A stretch of DNA of 38,752 nt from Hydrogenimonas thermophila (GTDB taxonomy: Bacteria; Campylobacterota; Campylobacteria; Campylobacterales; Hydrogenimonadaceae). The stretch is taken from positions 1 through 38,752 of the forward strand of contig NZ_FOXB01000021.1 of NCBI RefSeq assembly GCF_900115615.1, in the 5' to 3' direction. The notes beneath the pieces are model-generated. The model saw nothing but the letters and a program-made list of their open reading frames with translations. It made no database searches and was not told the DNA's origin. Below, piece after piece: positions 9,132 to 17,064 of this stretch; within the stretch, counting starts at the first letter, position 1, and each line of letters starts with the position of its first letter. A program made the translations under genes and the position numbers.

Positions 9132-9405
9132 TTTGAGTTAAAATGTTTGCTGTCAACTCAATATATTTACTTACTTTACAGTTATCAAGTTCACTTGATT
9201 GAGTAACTGCACGAGTTTTAATCTCTCTTTCAATAGTATCTTCATCAATATGCTCTTCTAACATCATTTCAAGAAGACAAACTCTCTCTACAAGCTTATC
9301 AAGCTCAAGCTCTACCAAATTACGATTTGCGTTATATACAATATCGAAAAATTTTTTCTTAGGTGAGCCACCAGAAAAGATATCCTCTTCATCTTCAAAT
9401 AGCAT
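9124..9405 (-). CDS. DUF2018 family protein (HP0242-like, knotted-dimer fold family)
   Basis: The best start is the ATG at 9405, preceded by an AAGGGGG ribosome site six bases away. A longer reading to 9459 would begin inside the promoter and is rejected. The 93-residue product opens with an acidic MLFEDEEDIFSGG segment followed by helical sequence rich in Leu and Glu (LVELELDKLVERVCLLEMMLEEHI). It resembles DUF2018, represented by H. pylori HP0242, whose crystal structure is a small all-helical dimer with intertwined chains. The cellular function of the family is unknown. It is the first gene of the heme/quinone cluster, in the same position as HP0242 relative to the polyprenyl synthase and hemA. 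Confidence 0.78.
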   Translation of the reverse strand: MLFEDEEDIFSGGSPKKKFFDIVYNANRNLVELELDKLVERVCLLEMMLEEHIDEDTIEREIKTRAVTQSSELDNCKVSKYIELTANILTQNE

Positions 9406-9445
9406 AATTCCCCCTTTGATTATTTGAATTATTATAAAAGTAGCT

Positions 9446-9454
9446 ATTATAGCA
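9446..9454 (-). promoter_or_regulatory. Extended -10 promoter for the DUF2018-heme-quinone operon
   Basis: Read on the minus strand this is TGCTATAAT, a perfect extended -10 element. It lies about 40 bases upstream of the chosen DUF2018 ATG, giving a plausible leader of about 35 bases. No good -35 hexamer sits at the usual distance, which is normal for Campylobacterota promoters. Confidence 0.65.
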
Positions 9455-9554
9455 TGCATACCTTAGAAGCGATAAAACCGTATGTCAAACATAAACTAGT
9501 TTCTTTCACTTCATGTTTCAGTATAAAAATACTTATTGAATATATTCTTATTTT

Positions 9555-9574
9555 AAAAATGTAAATTCTTACAT
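9555..9574 (-). terminator. Weak AT-rich hairpin with T run after the RND gene
   Basis: A six-base stem (9559-9564 with 9569-9574) with a four-base loop is followed on the minus strand by a T run, just past the RND stop codon. The stem is weak, but it lies between the RND gene and the next promoter, so it may separate the two transcripts. Confidence 0.35.
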
Positions 9575-9582
9575 AATTCTTC

Positions 9583-12500
9583 TTAAATTTTTATACGATA
9601 CAAAACAGAATAGAGAAGTGGAACATAATAGAGATTTAAAATTGTTGCCCAGATCAAACCAAATCCAAGAGTAATTGCCATTGGCTGTAAGATAAGTGCT
9701 TGTCCTGAAGCAAAAAATATTAGTGATGATAGCCCTAAAACCGTTGTTAATGATGTAAGTAAAATTGGACGAAGTCTGAGTTTTGCTCTCTCAAGCAATT
9801 CATCCAAAGATTTTGCATTTTTAATAAAATCGATCATAATAAGACCATCATTTACAACAACTCCACAAAGACCAACTATACCAATAAGACTAGGCATTGT
9901 AAGGTTTATCCCCATAACTTTATGACCTACTAAAACACCTAAAATAGATAAAGGTATAGTTGAAAGTGTAATAAGAGGCAAAGCAATTGAGTCAAACATC
10001 CAAACAAGTGCAACAAAAATAAGAAATATAGCAATAACCGCTGATCGTATAATTTCAGTTTTTACTCTTCTATTCTCTTTCTCTTCACCTTTTATATCAA
10101 CAGATATACCATTTTTTTCAAAATCTTCAAAAATTGGAGAGAGTTTTTCCATCACTTCTGCTGATGTAATAAACTTTTTATCTAATGATGCATAAACAGT
10201 ACTTACTCGTTTACCATCTACTTTAAATATTTTTGCCAAGCTTTCTTTTCTCTCAATATCTACAATATCTTTTAAAGATACAAAACGGAACTGACCTGGT
10301 ACTTGCAATTCAAAATGTTCAAATCTTTTCAGACTATCTTTGTTACTATCTTGGAGTCGAATACGTACAAGACCTTCATCATTAAACATTTTGGCATACT
10401 CACCCTCTAAAAAGAAAGGTTGTAGTGCCTGAACTAAAGCTCCTTCTGTAAATCCAAGCTCCTGACCATATCGGTTGATTTTGAGTTTATACTCATCAAC
10501 TCCAGGCTTTGCATCATCTGTAATATTCTCTACTCCTTTAATCTTTCCAAGAGCCTTTTTAACACGTTCAAGAGCAACTGCTACTTTTTTGCTTTCTCCT
10601 CCAAAAGAGAGTTCTATATCACTTTTTACAATTCCAGCTTGCGGAACAATGACATTAATCTCTTTAAAAAGCTTACCAAACTCATCACTTCTTTTCTTAA
10701 ATGGCTCAACAAGCTTTTGAATCTGAGCTGCAATCTCTTGAGCTGAATGTTTACGAATCATATCGCTACTGTCATATTCAGGGCTTAAATATGGATTTAT
10801 ATATTTATCAAAAAAGTTTTTAGGTACCGGTTCGTGCAAATTGACAAAAAGATGAAAAAGATTGTCAGCATGTTCACCTTTATTATTGCTGTCAACCTTA
10901 AGCCCTATAACAGCAGTAACAGAAGACACATCCTCTTTTGATAGATTATCTAAAAGTATTTTCTCAAGTTTAGATACAATTTTTTCATTATCTTCAAGGT
11001 CATTGTTAATATCAACTTCACCATTTACATAGATTTGTGTAGTATCAAATTCAGGAAAGAGTTGAAAACGACTCTGCGAAGCAAAAACCCATGTAGTAAA
11101 TAGTATAGAGCCAACAAGTAAAGGAAGAGAGATGTACTTATAGCGAATTAATGGTGAAAGAATTGCACGATAAATCTGATAATTTTTTTGCCAAAAACGC
11201 TGAGAAAATCCTAACTCTTTTGTAGGTTTAAGCATATCTTTTGCATGAAGTGGCAGAAAATAGAATGCTTCAAAGAGTGAGCTTAGTAACAAAATTGTAA
11301 TCATAACAGGTAATACTTTTATAAACTCACCAAGTTTTCCACTTAGCATCAAAAGTGGTAAAAATGCAAACACTGTTGTCATAGTTGCCGTTAAAACAGC
11401 CGGGAACATCTCAACTGATCCCTTGACGGCAGCCTCTTTAGGCTCCATACCCTCTTCAATGTACCTGTATATATTTTCAGCTACTACTATTGCTTCATCT
11501 ACCAACATTCCAAGAGCTATTAAAGCTCCAAGCAGTGTAAGCATATTTAAACTGTAGCCAAGTATTTCAGATGCTACAAGACCTATCATAAAACTGACAG
11601 GTATTCCTATTGCTACAACTAAAGCAATACGGGCATTGACAAAAAGAAGCATAGATAAAAAGACTAAACCAAGACCAAAAATGATGTTTGAAACTACAGT
11701 ATTAAGGCGGTTTTTTATCCATATAGATGTATCAGTATAAACATCAAATGTAAACTCAGGGAACTTTTCTTTGTAGTTTGCAAGTAATTTACGAATATCT
11801 TTTGAAAGGGCAATTGCATTACCCTCTTCTGATTTGCTTACAGAAATAGATACATTTTTTATGCCGTTGTAGTGTGAAATCTCCGTTGGATCGCTTAATT
11901 GAAATTTCACTTCTGCAATATCTTTTAGAAATAGAGTTTTACCATCAATATGAAGTATTGTATTTTTTAACTCTTTTAAATCTTTTTCACCATTTATAGT
12001 ACTTATAAAAAGATGTTGACCGCGTTGTTTGACTGCACCCACAGGAAAAATGGAAGCAAGTTGCGAAAGAACACTCACAACAGAATGTTTTGAAAGTCCA
12101 AGAGCATCAACTTTTGCACTATTTATGAATATATCCAATTCATCATCTGCATCACCATAAATGACAATATCACTTAAATCTTTGAAACCGGCTAAATCAC
12201 TCTTTATGGCATCAGCAACTTTCAATAACTCTTTTTTGGGTTTGTCTGCAGCAACAGCTATTATGACAAGCGGAAAGTTTCTTTTAGCTATTTTTGCTAC
12301 TGGCTCATCCATATCACTTGGAAGGTCACGCCGTATATTTGAGATGATATCTTTTGCATCACTTAGTGTTATATCTGGATCATTGCCAGGTTTGATGTCT
12401 GCACCTATTATGAATGATCCATTTTTTATAACAGACTCTATGACATCTATTTCACTTAAATTTTTCAGACCATCTTCTATGGTATGGACTGCCATTTTAT

Positions 12501-12684
12501 CTAGCAGATCAGCACTTGCACCTGTGTAGTGTCCTGTAATAGTTACCCTATCAAGATTGCCCGGAGGAAAAATCTCTTTTGGAATGTTGATATATGCAAA
12601 AACTGAAAGAGCTAATAAAAAAGTCAAGAAGATATGGTTTAGGATCGGTTTTTCTATTGCAAATCTTATAAATTTTTCTATCAT
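9583..12684 (-). CDS. RND-superfamily efflux permease without adjacent partners
   Basis: The 1033-residue protein has the duplicated RND layout: an N-terminal membrane helix, a periplasmic loop (about 40-325), a helix bundle (about 325-480), a second loop, and a final bundle (about 880-1030). Transmembrane helix 4 carries GMLVDEAIVVAEN, with Asp396-Glu397 where AcrB has the Asp-Asp proton-relay pair; the second bundle has GVVVNDGLIMIDF in the matching helix. It resembles the hydrophobe/amphiphile pumps more than the heavy-metal class. No membrane-fusion or TolC-type gene is adjacent, so it must borrow partners, act alone, or transport lipids or other envelope substrates. It begins 9 bases after the FtsL-like gene and probably shares its transcript. 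Substrate unknown. Confidence 0.88.
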   Translation of the reverse strand: MIEKFIRFAIEKPILNHIFLTFLLALSVFAYINIPKEIFPPGNLDRVTITGHYTGASADLLDKMAVHTIEDGLKNLSEIDVIESVIKNGSFIIGADIKPGNDPDITLSDAKDIISNIRRDLPSDMDEPVAKIAKRNFPLVIIAVAADKPKKELLKVADAIKSDLAGFKDLSDIVIYGDADDELDIFINSAKVDALGLSKHSVVSVLSQLASIFPVGAVKQRGQHLFISTINGEKDLKELKNTILHIDGKTLFLKDIAEVKFQLSDPTEISHYNGIKNVSISVSKSEEGNAIALSKDIRKLLANYKEKFPEFTFDVYTDTSIWIKNRLNTVVSNIIFGLGLVFLSMLLFVNARIALVVAIGIPVSFMIGLVASEILGYSLNMLTLLGALIALGMLVDEAIVVAENIYRYIEEGMEPKEAAVKGSVEMFPAVLTATMTTVFAFLPLLMLSGKLGEFIKVLPVMITILLLSSLFEAFYFLPLHAKDMLKPTKELGFSQRFWQKNYQIYRAILSPLIRYKYISLPLLVGSILFTTWVFASQSRFQLFPEFDTTQIYVNGEVDINNDLEDNEKIVSKLEKILLDNLSKEDVSSVTAVIGLKVDSNNKGEHADNLFHLFVNLHEPVPKNFFDKYINPYLSPEYDSSDMIRKHSAQEIAAQIQKLVEPFKKRSDEFGKLFKEINVIVPQAGIVKSDIELSFGGESKKVAVALERVKKALGKIKGVENITDDAKPGVDEYKLKINRYGQELGFTEGALVQALQPFFLEGEYAKMFNDEGLVRIRLQDSNKDSLKRFEHFELQVPGQFRFVSLKDIVDIERKESLAKIFKVDGKRVSTVYASLDKKFITSAEVMEKLSPIFEDFEKNGISVDIKGEEKENRRVKTEIIRSAVIAIFLIFVALVWMFDSIALPLITLSTIPLSILGVLVGHKVMGINLTMPSLIGIVGLCGVVVNDGLIMIDFIKNAKSLDELLERAKLRLRPILLTSLTTVLGLSSLIFFASGQALILQPMAITLGFGLIWATILNLYYVPLLYSVLYRIKI

Positions 12685-12693
12685 ACTTCTACT

Positions 12694-12975
12694 TTAAAAG
12701 AGAGTATCTAAAATTTGATTTTTGACTTTTATCTCCTCAACTTTACGACTTAAAAGCTTGTTTTCTTCAATTAAAGCTTCATATTGTGTCTCTAATCTGT
12801 CAATAGCCCTACTCTCATAATAGATGGAATTTCGCAAATAAATTTTTGGCAGTGTCAACATCAATATTATCATAATTGAAATAATGACAATAAAAAGAAA
12901 TTCCCATTCTGCTACAGGATCATGCTGTGAAGCATCAAGAGCTTCAATCAACTCTTGCTTGTCATTAGCAGGCAC
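12694..12975 (-). CDS. FtsL-like bitopic coiled-coil membrane protein (putative divisome)
   Basis: The GTG start at 12975 has an AAGGAG site five bases upstream. The 93-residue product has a short polar N-terminal tail (about 1-24), one transmembrane segment (about 25-47, starting EFLFIVIISIMIILML), and a charged helix with regular Leu/Ile spacing (about 53-91) that looks like a coiled coil. This is the architecture of FtsL and FtsB, periplasmic partners of FtsQ in cell division. It lies directly downstream of rsmH, where ftsL lies in most bacterial dcw clusters, and a small membrane protein holds the same place in C. jejuni (Cj0692c, from memory). Sequence alone cannot separate FtsL from FtsB. 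Confidence 0.62.
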   Translation of the reverse strand: MPANDKQELIEALDASQHDPVAEWEFLFIVIISIMIILMLTLPKIYLRNSIYYESRAIDRLETQYEALIEENKLLSRKVEEIKVKNQILDTLF

Positions 12976-12987
12976 TATATCTCCTTG

Positions 12988-13050
12988 AATTTAGAGTTGG
13001 AAATTTAGAGTTCAGAGTTAGAAAAATATCAAACTCTAACTCTAAATTCC
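12988..13050. repeat. Direct and inverted AATTTAGAGTT repeats forming a bulged hairpin
   Basis: AATTTAGAGTT occurs at 12988-12998 and 13002-13012 in direct orientation, and inverted at 13038-13048. The second and third copies pair over 11 bases, then continue past one bulged base for six more (13014-13019 with 13032-13037), leaving a 12-base loop. The first copy could pair with 13038-13048 instead, giving two exclusive folds. The element lies between rsmH and the FtsL-like gene, ending next to the latter's ribosome site. Confidence 0.8.
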
Positions 13051-13053
13051 TAG

Positions 13054-13983
13054 TCAATTAAATTTAAAAGCTCTTAGCTTTGCGCTCCGACTTCTTGGGT
13101 TCTGTCTTAGCTCATTTTCGTTTGCTATTAAAGGTTTACGATTTAAGGGCTTTCCTATATTATGATCATTTCCACATTCACAACGAAAGCTATCTGGTGG
13201 ACATATACAAGAGGTGTTCCACTTTTTGAACCTTTGTTTTACTAATCTATCTTCTAGTGAATGGAATGTTATAAGTCCAACCACTGCACTGTTTGGTGGA
13301 TTTTTTTCAAGTGCATCTAACAACCTTACAATCTCTCCAAGTTCATCATTAACCTCTATTCGAATCGCCTGAAAAAGTGGCGTAGCAGGATTTGTTTTGC
13401 CACGTTTTGGCAAAACCTTTCCAATTATGTCTGAAAGCTCTATACCGCTTTCAATAGATTTCTTTGATCGTGCATCTACTATAGCTTTAGCTACTTTTTT
13501 ATATGCTTTTGTCTCTGCATACTCTTTAAAAATACGTTCAAGCTCTTCTTGAGAATATCCATTTACAACATCATATGCACTAAATTCAGCTTCAGGATTC
13601 ATCCTCATATCAAGATTTTCTGAGAGAAAACTAAAACCTCTCTCTTTTTTATCCAACTGAAGAGAGGAGACTCCAAAATCTGCTAGAATTCCTGAGATTT
13701 CATATTTTTGTAAAAGTTTAGGAAGCAAATCGGAAAAACGTCCCTTGCGTGCTTCAAAACGATCTTTAAAAGACTCTAATCGTTTTGTAGAAAAATCTAT
13801 TGCTTCAGGGTCTTGATCTATTCCAATTAAATGAATTTCTGGGAATTTTTTCAAAATAGCTTCACTATGCCCTCCATATCCAAGTGTACAGTCAATAAAA
13901 ATACCATCTTTTTTTGGCATCTCTTCAAAAGATTGCAATACTTCATCCAACAATACAGGGATATGGGGAGTTTCTTTTTTCAT
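13054..13983 (-). CDS. rsmH: 16S rRNA m4C1402 methyltransferase
   Basis: RsmH (MraW) methylates N4 of cytidine 1402 in 16S rRNA using S-adenosylmethionine. The 309-residue product begins with HIPVLLDEVL, then the SAM-binding DCTLGYGGHSEAIL, and shows DFGVSSLQLD, FLSENLDMRMN and the C-terminal FHSLEDRLVKQRFK followed by a Cys-containing segment (CICPPDSFRCECGN), all typical of the family. The ATG has GAGGT four bases upstream. In most bacteria it opens the division/cell-wall cluster; here the FtsL-like gene follows it, and the rest of that cluster is replaced by the divergent ftsAZ operon two genes away. Confidence 0.97.
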   Translation of the reverse strand: MKKETPHIPVLLDEVLQSFEEMPKKDGIFIDCTLGYGGHSEAILKKFPEIHLIGIDQDPEAIDFSTKRLESFKDRFEARKGRFSDLLPKLLQKYEISGILADFGVSSLQLDKKERGFSFLSENLDMRMNPEAEFSAYDVVNGYSQEELERIFKEYAETKAYKKVAKAIVDARSKKSIESGIELSDIIGKVLPKRGKTNPATPLFQAIRIEVNDELGEIVRLLDALEKNPPNSAVVGLITFHSLEDRLVKQRFKKWNTSCICPPDSFRCECGNDHNIGKPLNRKPLIANENELRQNPRSRSAKLRAFKFN

Positions 13984-14042
13984 TTTACCTCGTTTGATTT
14001 ACATAATTAGTTAAAAAGATTATATCAAATTCCCTTTTAAGC

Positions 14043-15341
14043 TTATTTCAATAACTTAACAGCATTATATACAGTTTCAATCATTTTATGCATTTCATCA
14101 TAAGTAATTATGTAAGGTGGCATAAAATATACGACATGCCCCAATGGACGCACAAAAACACCATTTTTTAGACAAAATTCAAAAATTTTCAAGTTTACTC
14201 TATCTTCAGGCTTATATCCTTTAAGCTCAACAGCAGCTATCATTCCTGTTTGACGTACCTCTTTGACATTTTCAAGAGATTCAAAAGGTTTTAGTAACTC
14301 TTCCATCCAAGATGCTTTTTTTCTATTTGCTCTTAAAACATCTTCATTTTCAAATATATCAAGTACTGCATTTGCACAACTGCATCCCAATGGGTTTCCT
14401 GTGTAGCTGTGTGAGTGTAAAAATGCTTTATACTCTAAATAGTCACAATAAAATGCGCTATATATTTCATCATTTGTCATTACAACAGCCAATGGCATAT
14501 AGCCACCAGTCAAACCTTTTGAGAGTGTCATAAAATCTGGAACAATACCAGCTTGCTCACAAGCAAACATAGTGCCTGTTCTTCCAAATCCAACAGCAAT
14601 TTCATCTGCTATAAAATGAATTTTGTAAGATTTGCAAAGTTCGGAAGCAAGTTTTAGATAAACAGGGTGGTACATATGCATATATCCTGCACACTGCACC
14701 AAAGGCTCAACAATCATAGCAGAGATTTTGTCTCCTTGTGCTTTCAAAATCTCTTCTAATTTTTTGATTGCTTCATAAGCAGCCTCTTCACTTATATCCT
14801 CAGGTACTGGTGTTTGAATAGATTTTATCAAAATAGGCTCATAAGTTTTTTTGTATAGTTCAACATCACCTACAGACAGAGCGCCTATTGTTTCACCATG
14901 ATAACTATTAGTTAAAGATAAAAAAAGCGGACGACTTTCACCTCTGTTTAAATGGGCATGATAACTCATTTTCAATGCCACTTCTATTGCACTTGAACCA
15001 TTATCAGCAAAAAAGACTTTATTCAAATTACCTGGTGTTATTTTTGATAATCTTTCTGCCAAACGTACAGCAGGTTCATGTGTAAACCCTGCAAGTAAAA
15101 CATGTTCAAGAGTGTGAGCTTGCTCTGAAAGTTTTTTTGTAATATACTCATTTGAGTGACCAAAAAGATTGACCCACCAGCTACTTATACTATCTATATA
15201 GCGATTTCCATCAAAATCTTCAAGCCATATACCTTTTGCAGATTTTACAGGTATAAGAGGAAGAGTTTCATGATCTTTCATTTGAGTACAGGGATGCCAA
15301 ATATATTTTAAATCCCTTGAAGTAATTTCACTATTTTTCAT
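14043..15341 (-). CDS. bioA: Adenosylmethionine--8-amino-7-oxononanoate aminotransferase
   Basis: BioA transfers the amino group of S-adenosylmethionine to KAPA, forming DAPA in biotin synthesis. The 432-residue protein is a class III PLP aminotransferase: IWHPCTQMKDH at the N-terminus, SISSWWVNLFGH near residues 51-62 (a BioA hallmark), NGSSAIEVALKM for phosphate binding, NSYHGETIGA, Asp246 in IADEIAVGFGRTG, and the PLP lysine Lys275 in LSKGLTGG. No other biotin gene is in the window. It precedes rsmH by 59 bases on the same strand and starts the minus-strand run; the 220-250 bases before it form the divergent intergenic region with the PpiD-like gene. Confidence 0.95.
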   Translation of the reverse strand: MKNSEITSRDLKYIWHPCTQMKDHETLPLIPVKSAKGIWLEDFDGNRYIDSISSWWVNLFGHSNEYITKKLSEQAHTLEHVLLAGFTHEPAVRLAERLSKITPGNLNKVFFADNGSSAIEVALKMSYHAHLNRGESRPLFLSLTNSYHGETIGALSVGDVELYKKTYEPILIKSIQTPVPEDISEEAAYEAIKKLEEILKAQGDKISAMIVEPLVQCAGYMHMYHPVYLKLASELCKSYKIHFIADEIAVGFGRTGTMFACEQAGIVPDFMTLSKGLTGGYMPLAVVMTNDEIYSAFYCDYLEYKAFLHSHSYTGNPLGCSCANAVLDIFENEDVLRANRKKASWMEELLKPFESLENVKEVRQTGMIAAVELKGYKPEDRVNLKIFEFCLKNGVFVRPLGHVVYFMPPYIITYDEMHKMIETVYNAVKLLK

Positions 15342-15591
15342 ACTAAAACCTTTTTATTTATTAAAATTGTATAATTTTATATTTTAAACAACAGACAACT
15401 CTATTCTGTTTACTTATAGCTTTGTCAATAACATTCATCAAACTTGACAGATTGTAAAGTATCAAGAAAATATCGATAAAATCGGAACTTCCATAGCCTA
15501 ATTTAATCCGGAATTAATTTCGAATTCAATAAAATCATTAAAGTAATTATAGCGCATACTCTTGCGTAATTTTAAAAATTTAAGGCAAATC
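15342..15591. other. Divergent intergenic region, bioA / PpiD-like gene
   Basis: This 250-base AT-rich gap must hold promoters for the minus-strand bioA run and the plus-strand division operon. A TTGACA occurs on the plus strand at 15444-15449 without a good -10 at normal spacing, and TATAAT occurs at 15370-15375. I see no gene or strong hairpin. Confidence 0.5.
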
Positions 15592-17064
15592 ATGATTAGT
15601 TGGATGCAAAAACACAGAAAATATCTTGTTGTAACAATTTGGATTAGTACTATTGCTTTTGTAGGTGCAGGATTTGTAGGATGGGGAACATACCAGTATG
15701 GAAATAAAAGCAACAGTGTAGCAAAAGTAGGTGATATTCCAATAACAGTAAAAGAGTTTCAAATTGCATATAATAATACTTACCAGCAATATAATCAAGC
15801 ATTAGGTGGTAAACTTGATGAAGCTACTGCGAAAAAATTAGGTTTACAAAAACAGGTATTACAGTCATTAATTTACCAAGCACTACTTAAAAATTTTGCA
15901 AATGAATATGGTATTGTTGTCAGTGACGAAGAGGTTCAAAATACAATATTGTCAATACCTGCGTTTCAAAAAGATGGAAAGTTTGATAAAGCAACATATA
16001 CAGCAATACTGCAAAGTATGAGAATCAAACCAAAAGCTTTTGAAGAAAATATAAAAAACGATATTTTAATAAAGAAAACAATCTCTTTATTAACACCAGG
16101 TGTTGGAGAATTGGAACTTGAAGCTTTTGGAGCAGCTGTTTTTATGGCTGACAAATTAAAATATAAAGTTTTTACAGCAAAAGATATAAAAGTAAATGTA
16201 AATGAGGAAGAGTTAAAGAAATACTGGGAAGAGAATAAAAACAGATATATGACCCCTAAAAGATATAAACTCGCACTTACTTGGGTAAAAGCATCTAACA
16301 AACTTCCAGATGAAAACTCAATTGAAAACTACTATAAAGAGCACCGTACAGACTTTACAGATAAAGATGGAAAAATTATTCCATTAGAAGAAGCTCGTAG
16401 CTCAATAATTAAAAAGCTTCAACTTAAAGCATCGAAAAAGAGTGCTCAGTTAACATATATTGATATGAAGAAGGGTAAAAAATCTCCTGAAGAAGAGAGA
16501 ATAGTAGATAGTGGTGATCCTGTTTTTTCTGTTGAAATCTGGGAAAGCATCGAAGGAGCTACTCTTGGAACAGTACTTAAGCCAAAAGTCTCAGATGACA
16601 AATATATTGTCATTAAGGTTGTCGAAGTCATACTCCCTCAGCCAAAAACATTTAAAGAAGCATACAATGAGGTAAAAGAAGATTATATTTCTAAGAAACG
16701 ACTTGAGCTTTTACAAAAGAAGGCTGAAGAAGCAGTTAAAAACCTTAAAAATGCACAAGTCTCTGATTTTGTTACACGTGACAGTGTTGACAAACTTCCT
16801 CCATTGACAAAAGATGAAGCTTCTCAATTTTTACAGAAACTCTTCTTAACAAATTTGTCAAAAGGGACGATATTACTTGACAATAAAGCTGTCAGTTATG
16901 AAGTAGTGGAACAAAAGTTGCTTGATTTAGATAAGTTAAATGAGAAAAAGTCACTTATCGAAGATAATATTAAAAAGGTAAAATTAAGTCAAATTGAAAG
17001 CAACTTAATCACTAAGCTACAGCAAAAATATGCAATTGAAATATATTTAAAGGAAACCGAGTGA
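15592..17064 (+). CDS. PpiD/SurA-like periplasmic folding factor
   Basis: The ATG at 15592 is preferred: TAAGG lies about seven bases upstream, and a TTG ten codons earlier has no ribosome site. The 490-residue product has a short cytoplasmic tail, one membrane anchor (about residues 9-31, ending FVGWGTYQYG), a SurA-N-type helical domain (about 40-170), and a PpiC-like parvulin region (about 210-390) that looks degenerate, then a helical C-terminus. E. coli PpiD, a membrane-anchored chaperone for outer-membrane proteins leaving the translocon, is longer (about 620). A SurA-like gene sits next to ftsA in C. jejuni (Cj0694, from memory). Its stop overlaps the ftsA start. Confidence 0.85.
   Translation: MISWMQKHRKYLVVTIWISTIAFVGAGFVGWGTYQYGNKSNSVAKVGDIPITVKEFQIAYNNTYQQYNQALGGKLDEATAKKLGLQKQVLQSLIYQALLKNFANEYGIVVSDEEVQNTILSIPAFQKDGKFDKATYTAILQSMRIKPKAFEENIKNDILIKKTISLLTPGVGELELEAFGAAVFMADKLKYKVFTAKDIKVNVNEEELKKYWEENKNRYMTPKRYKLALTWVKASNKLPDENSIENYYKEHRTDFTDKDGKIIPLEEARSSIIKKLQLKASKKSAQLTYIDMKKGKKSPEEERIVDSGDPVFSVEIWESIEGATLGTVLKPKVSDDKYIVIKVVEVILPQPKTFKEAYNEVKEDYISKKRLELLQKKAEEAVKNLKNAQVSDFVTRDSVDKLPPLTKDEASQFLQKLFLTNLSKGTILLDNKAVSYEVVEQKLLDLDKLNEKKSLIEDNIKKVKLSQIESNLITKLQQKYAIEIYLKETE

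Noticed and set aside
9406-9459. N-terminal extension of the DUF2018 protein to 9459
   Set aside because: The added codons overlap a perfect extended -10 element, and the ATG at 9405 has a much better ribosome site.
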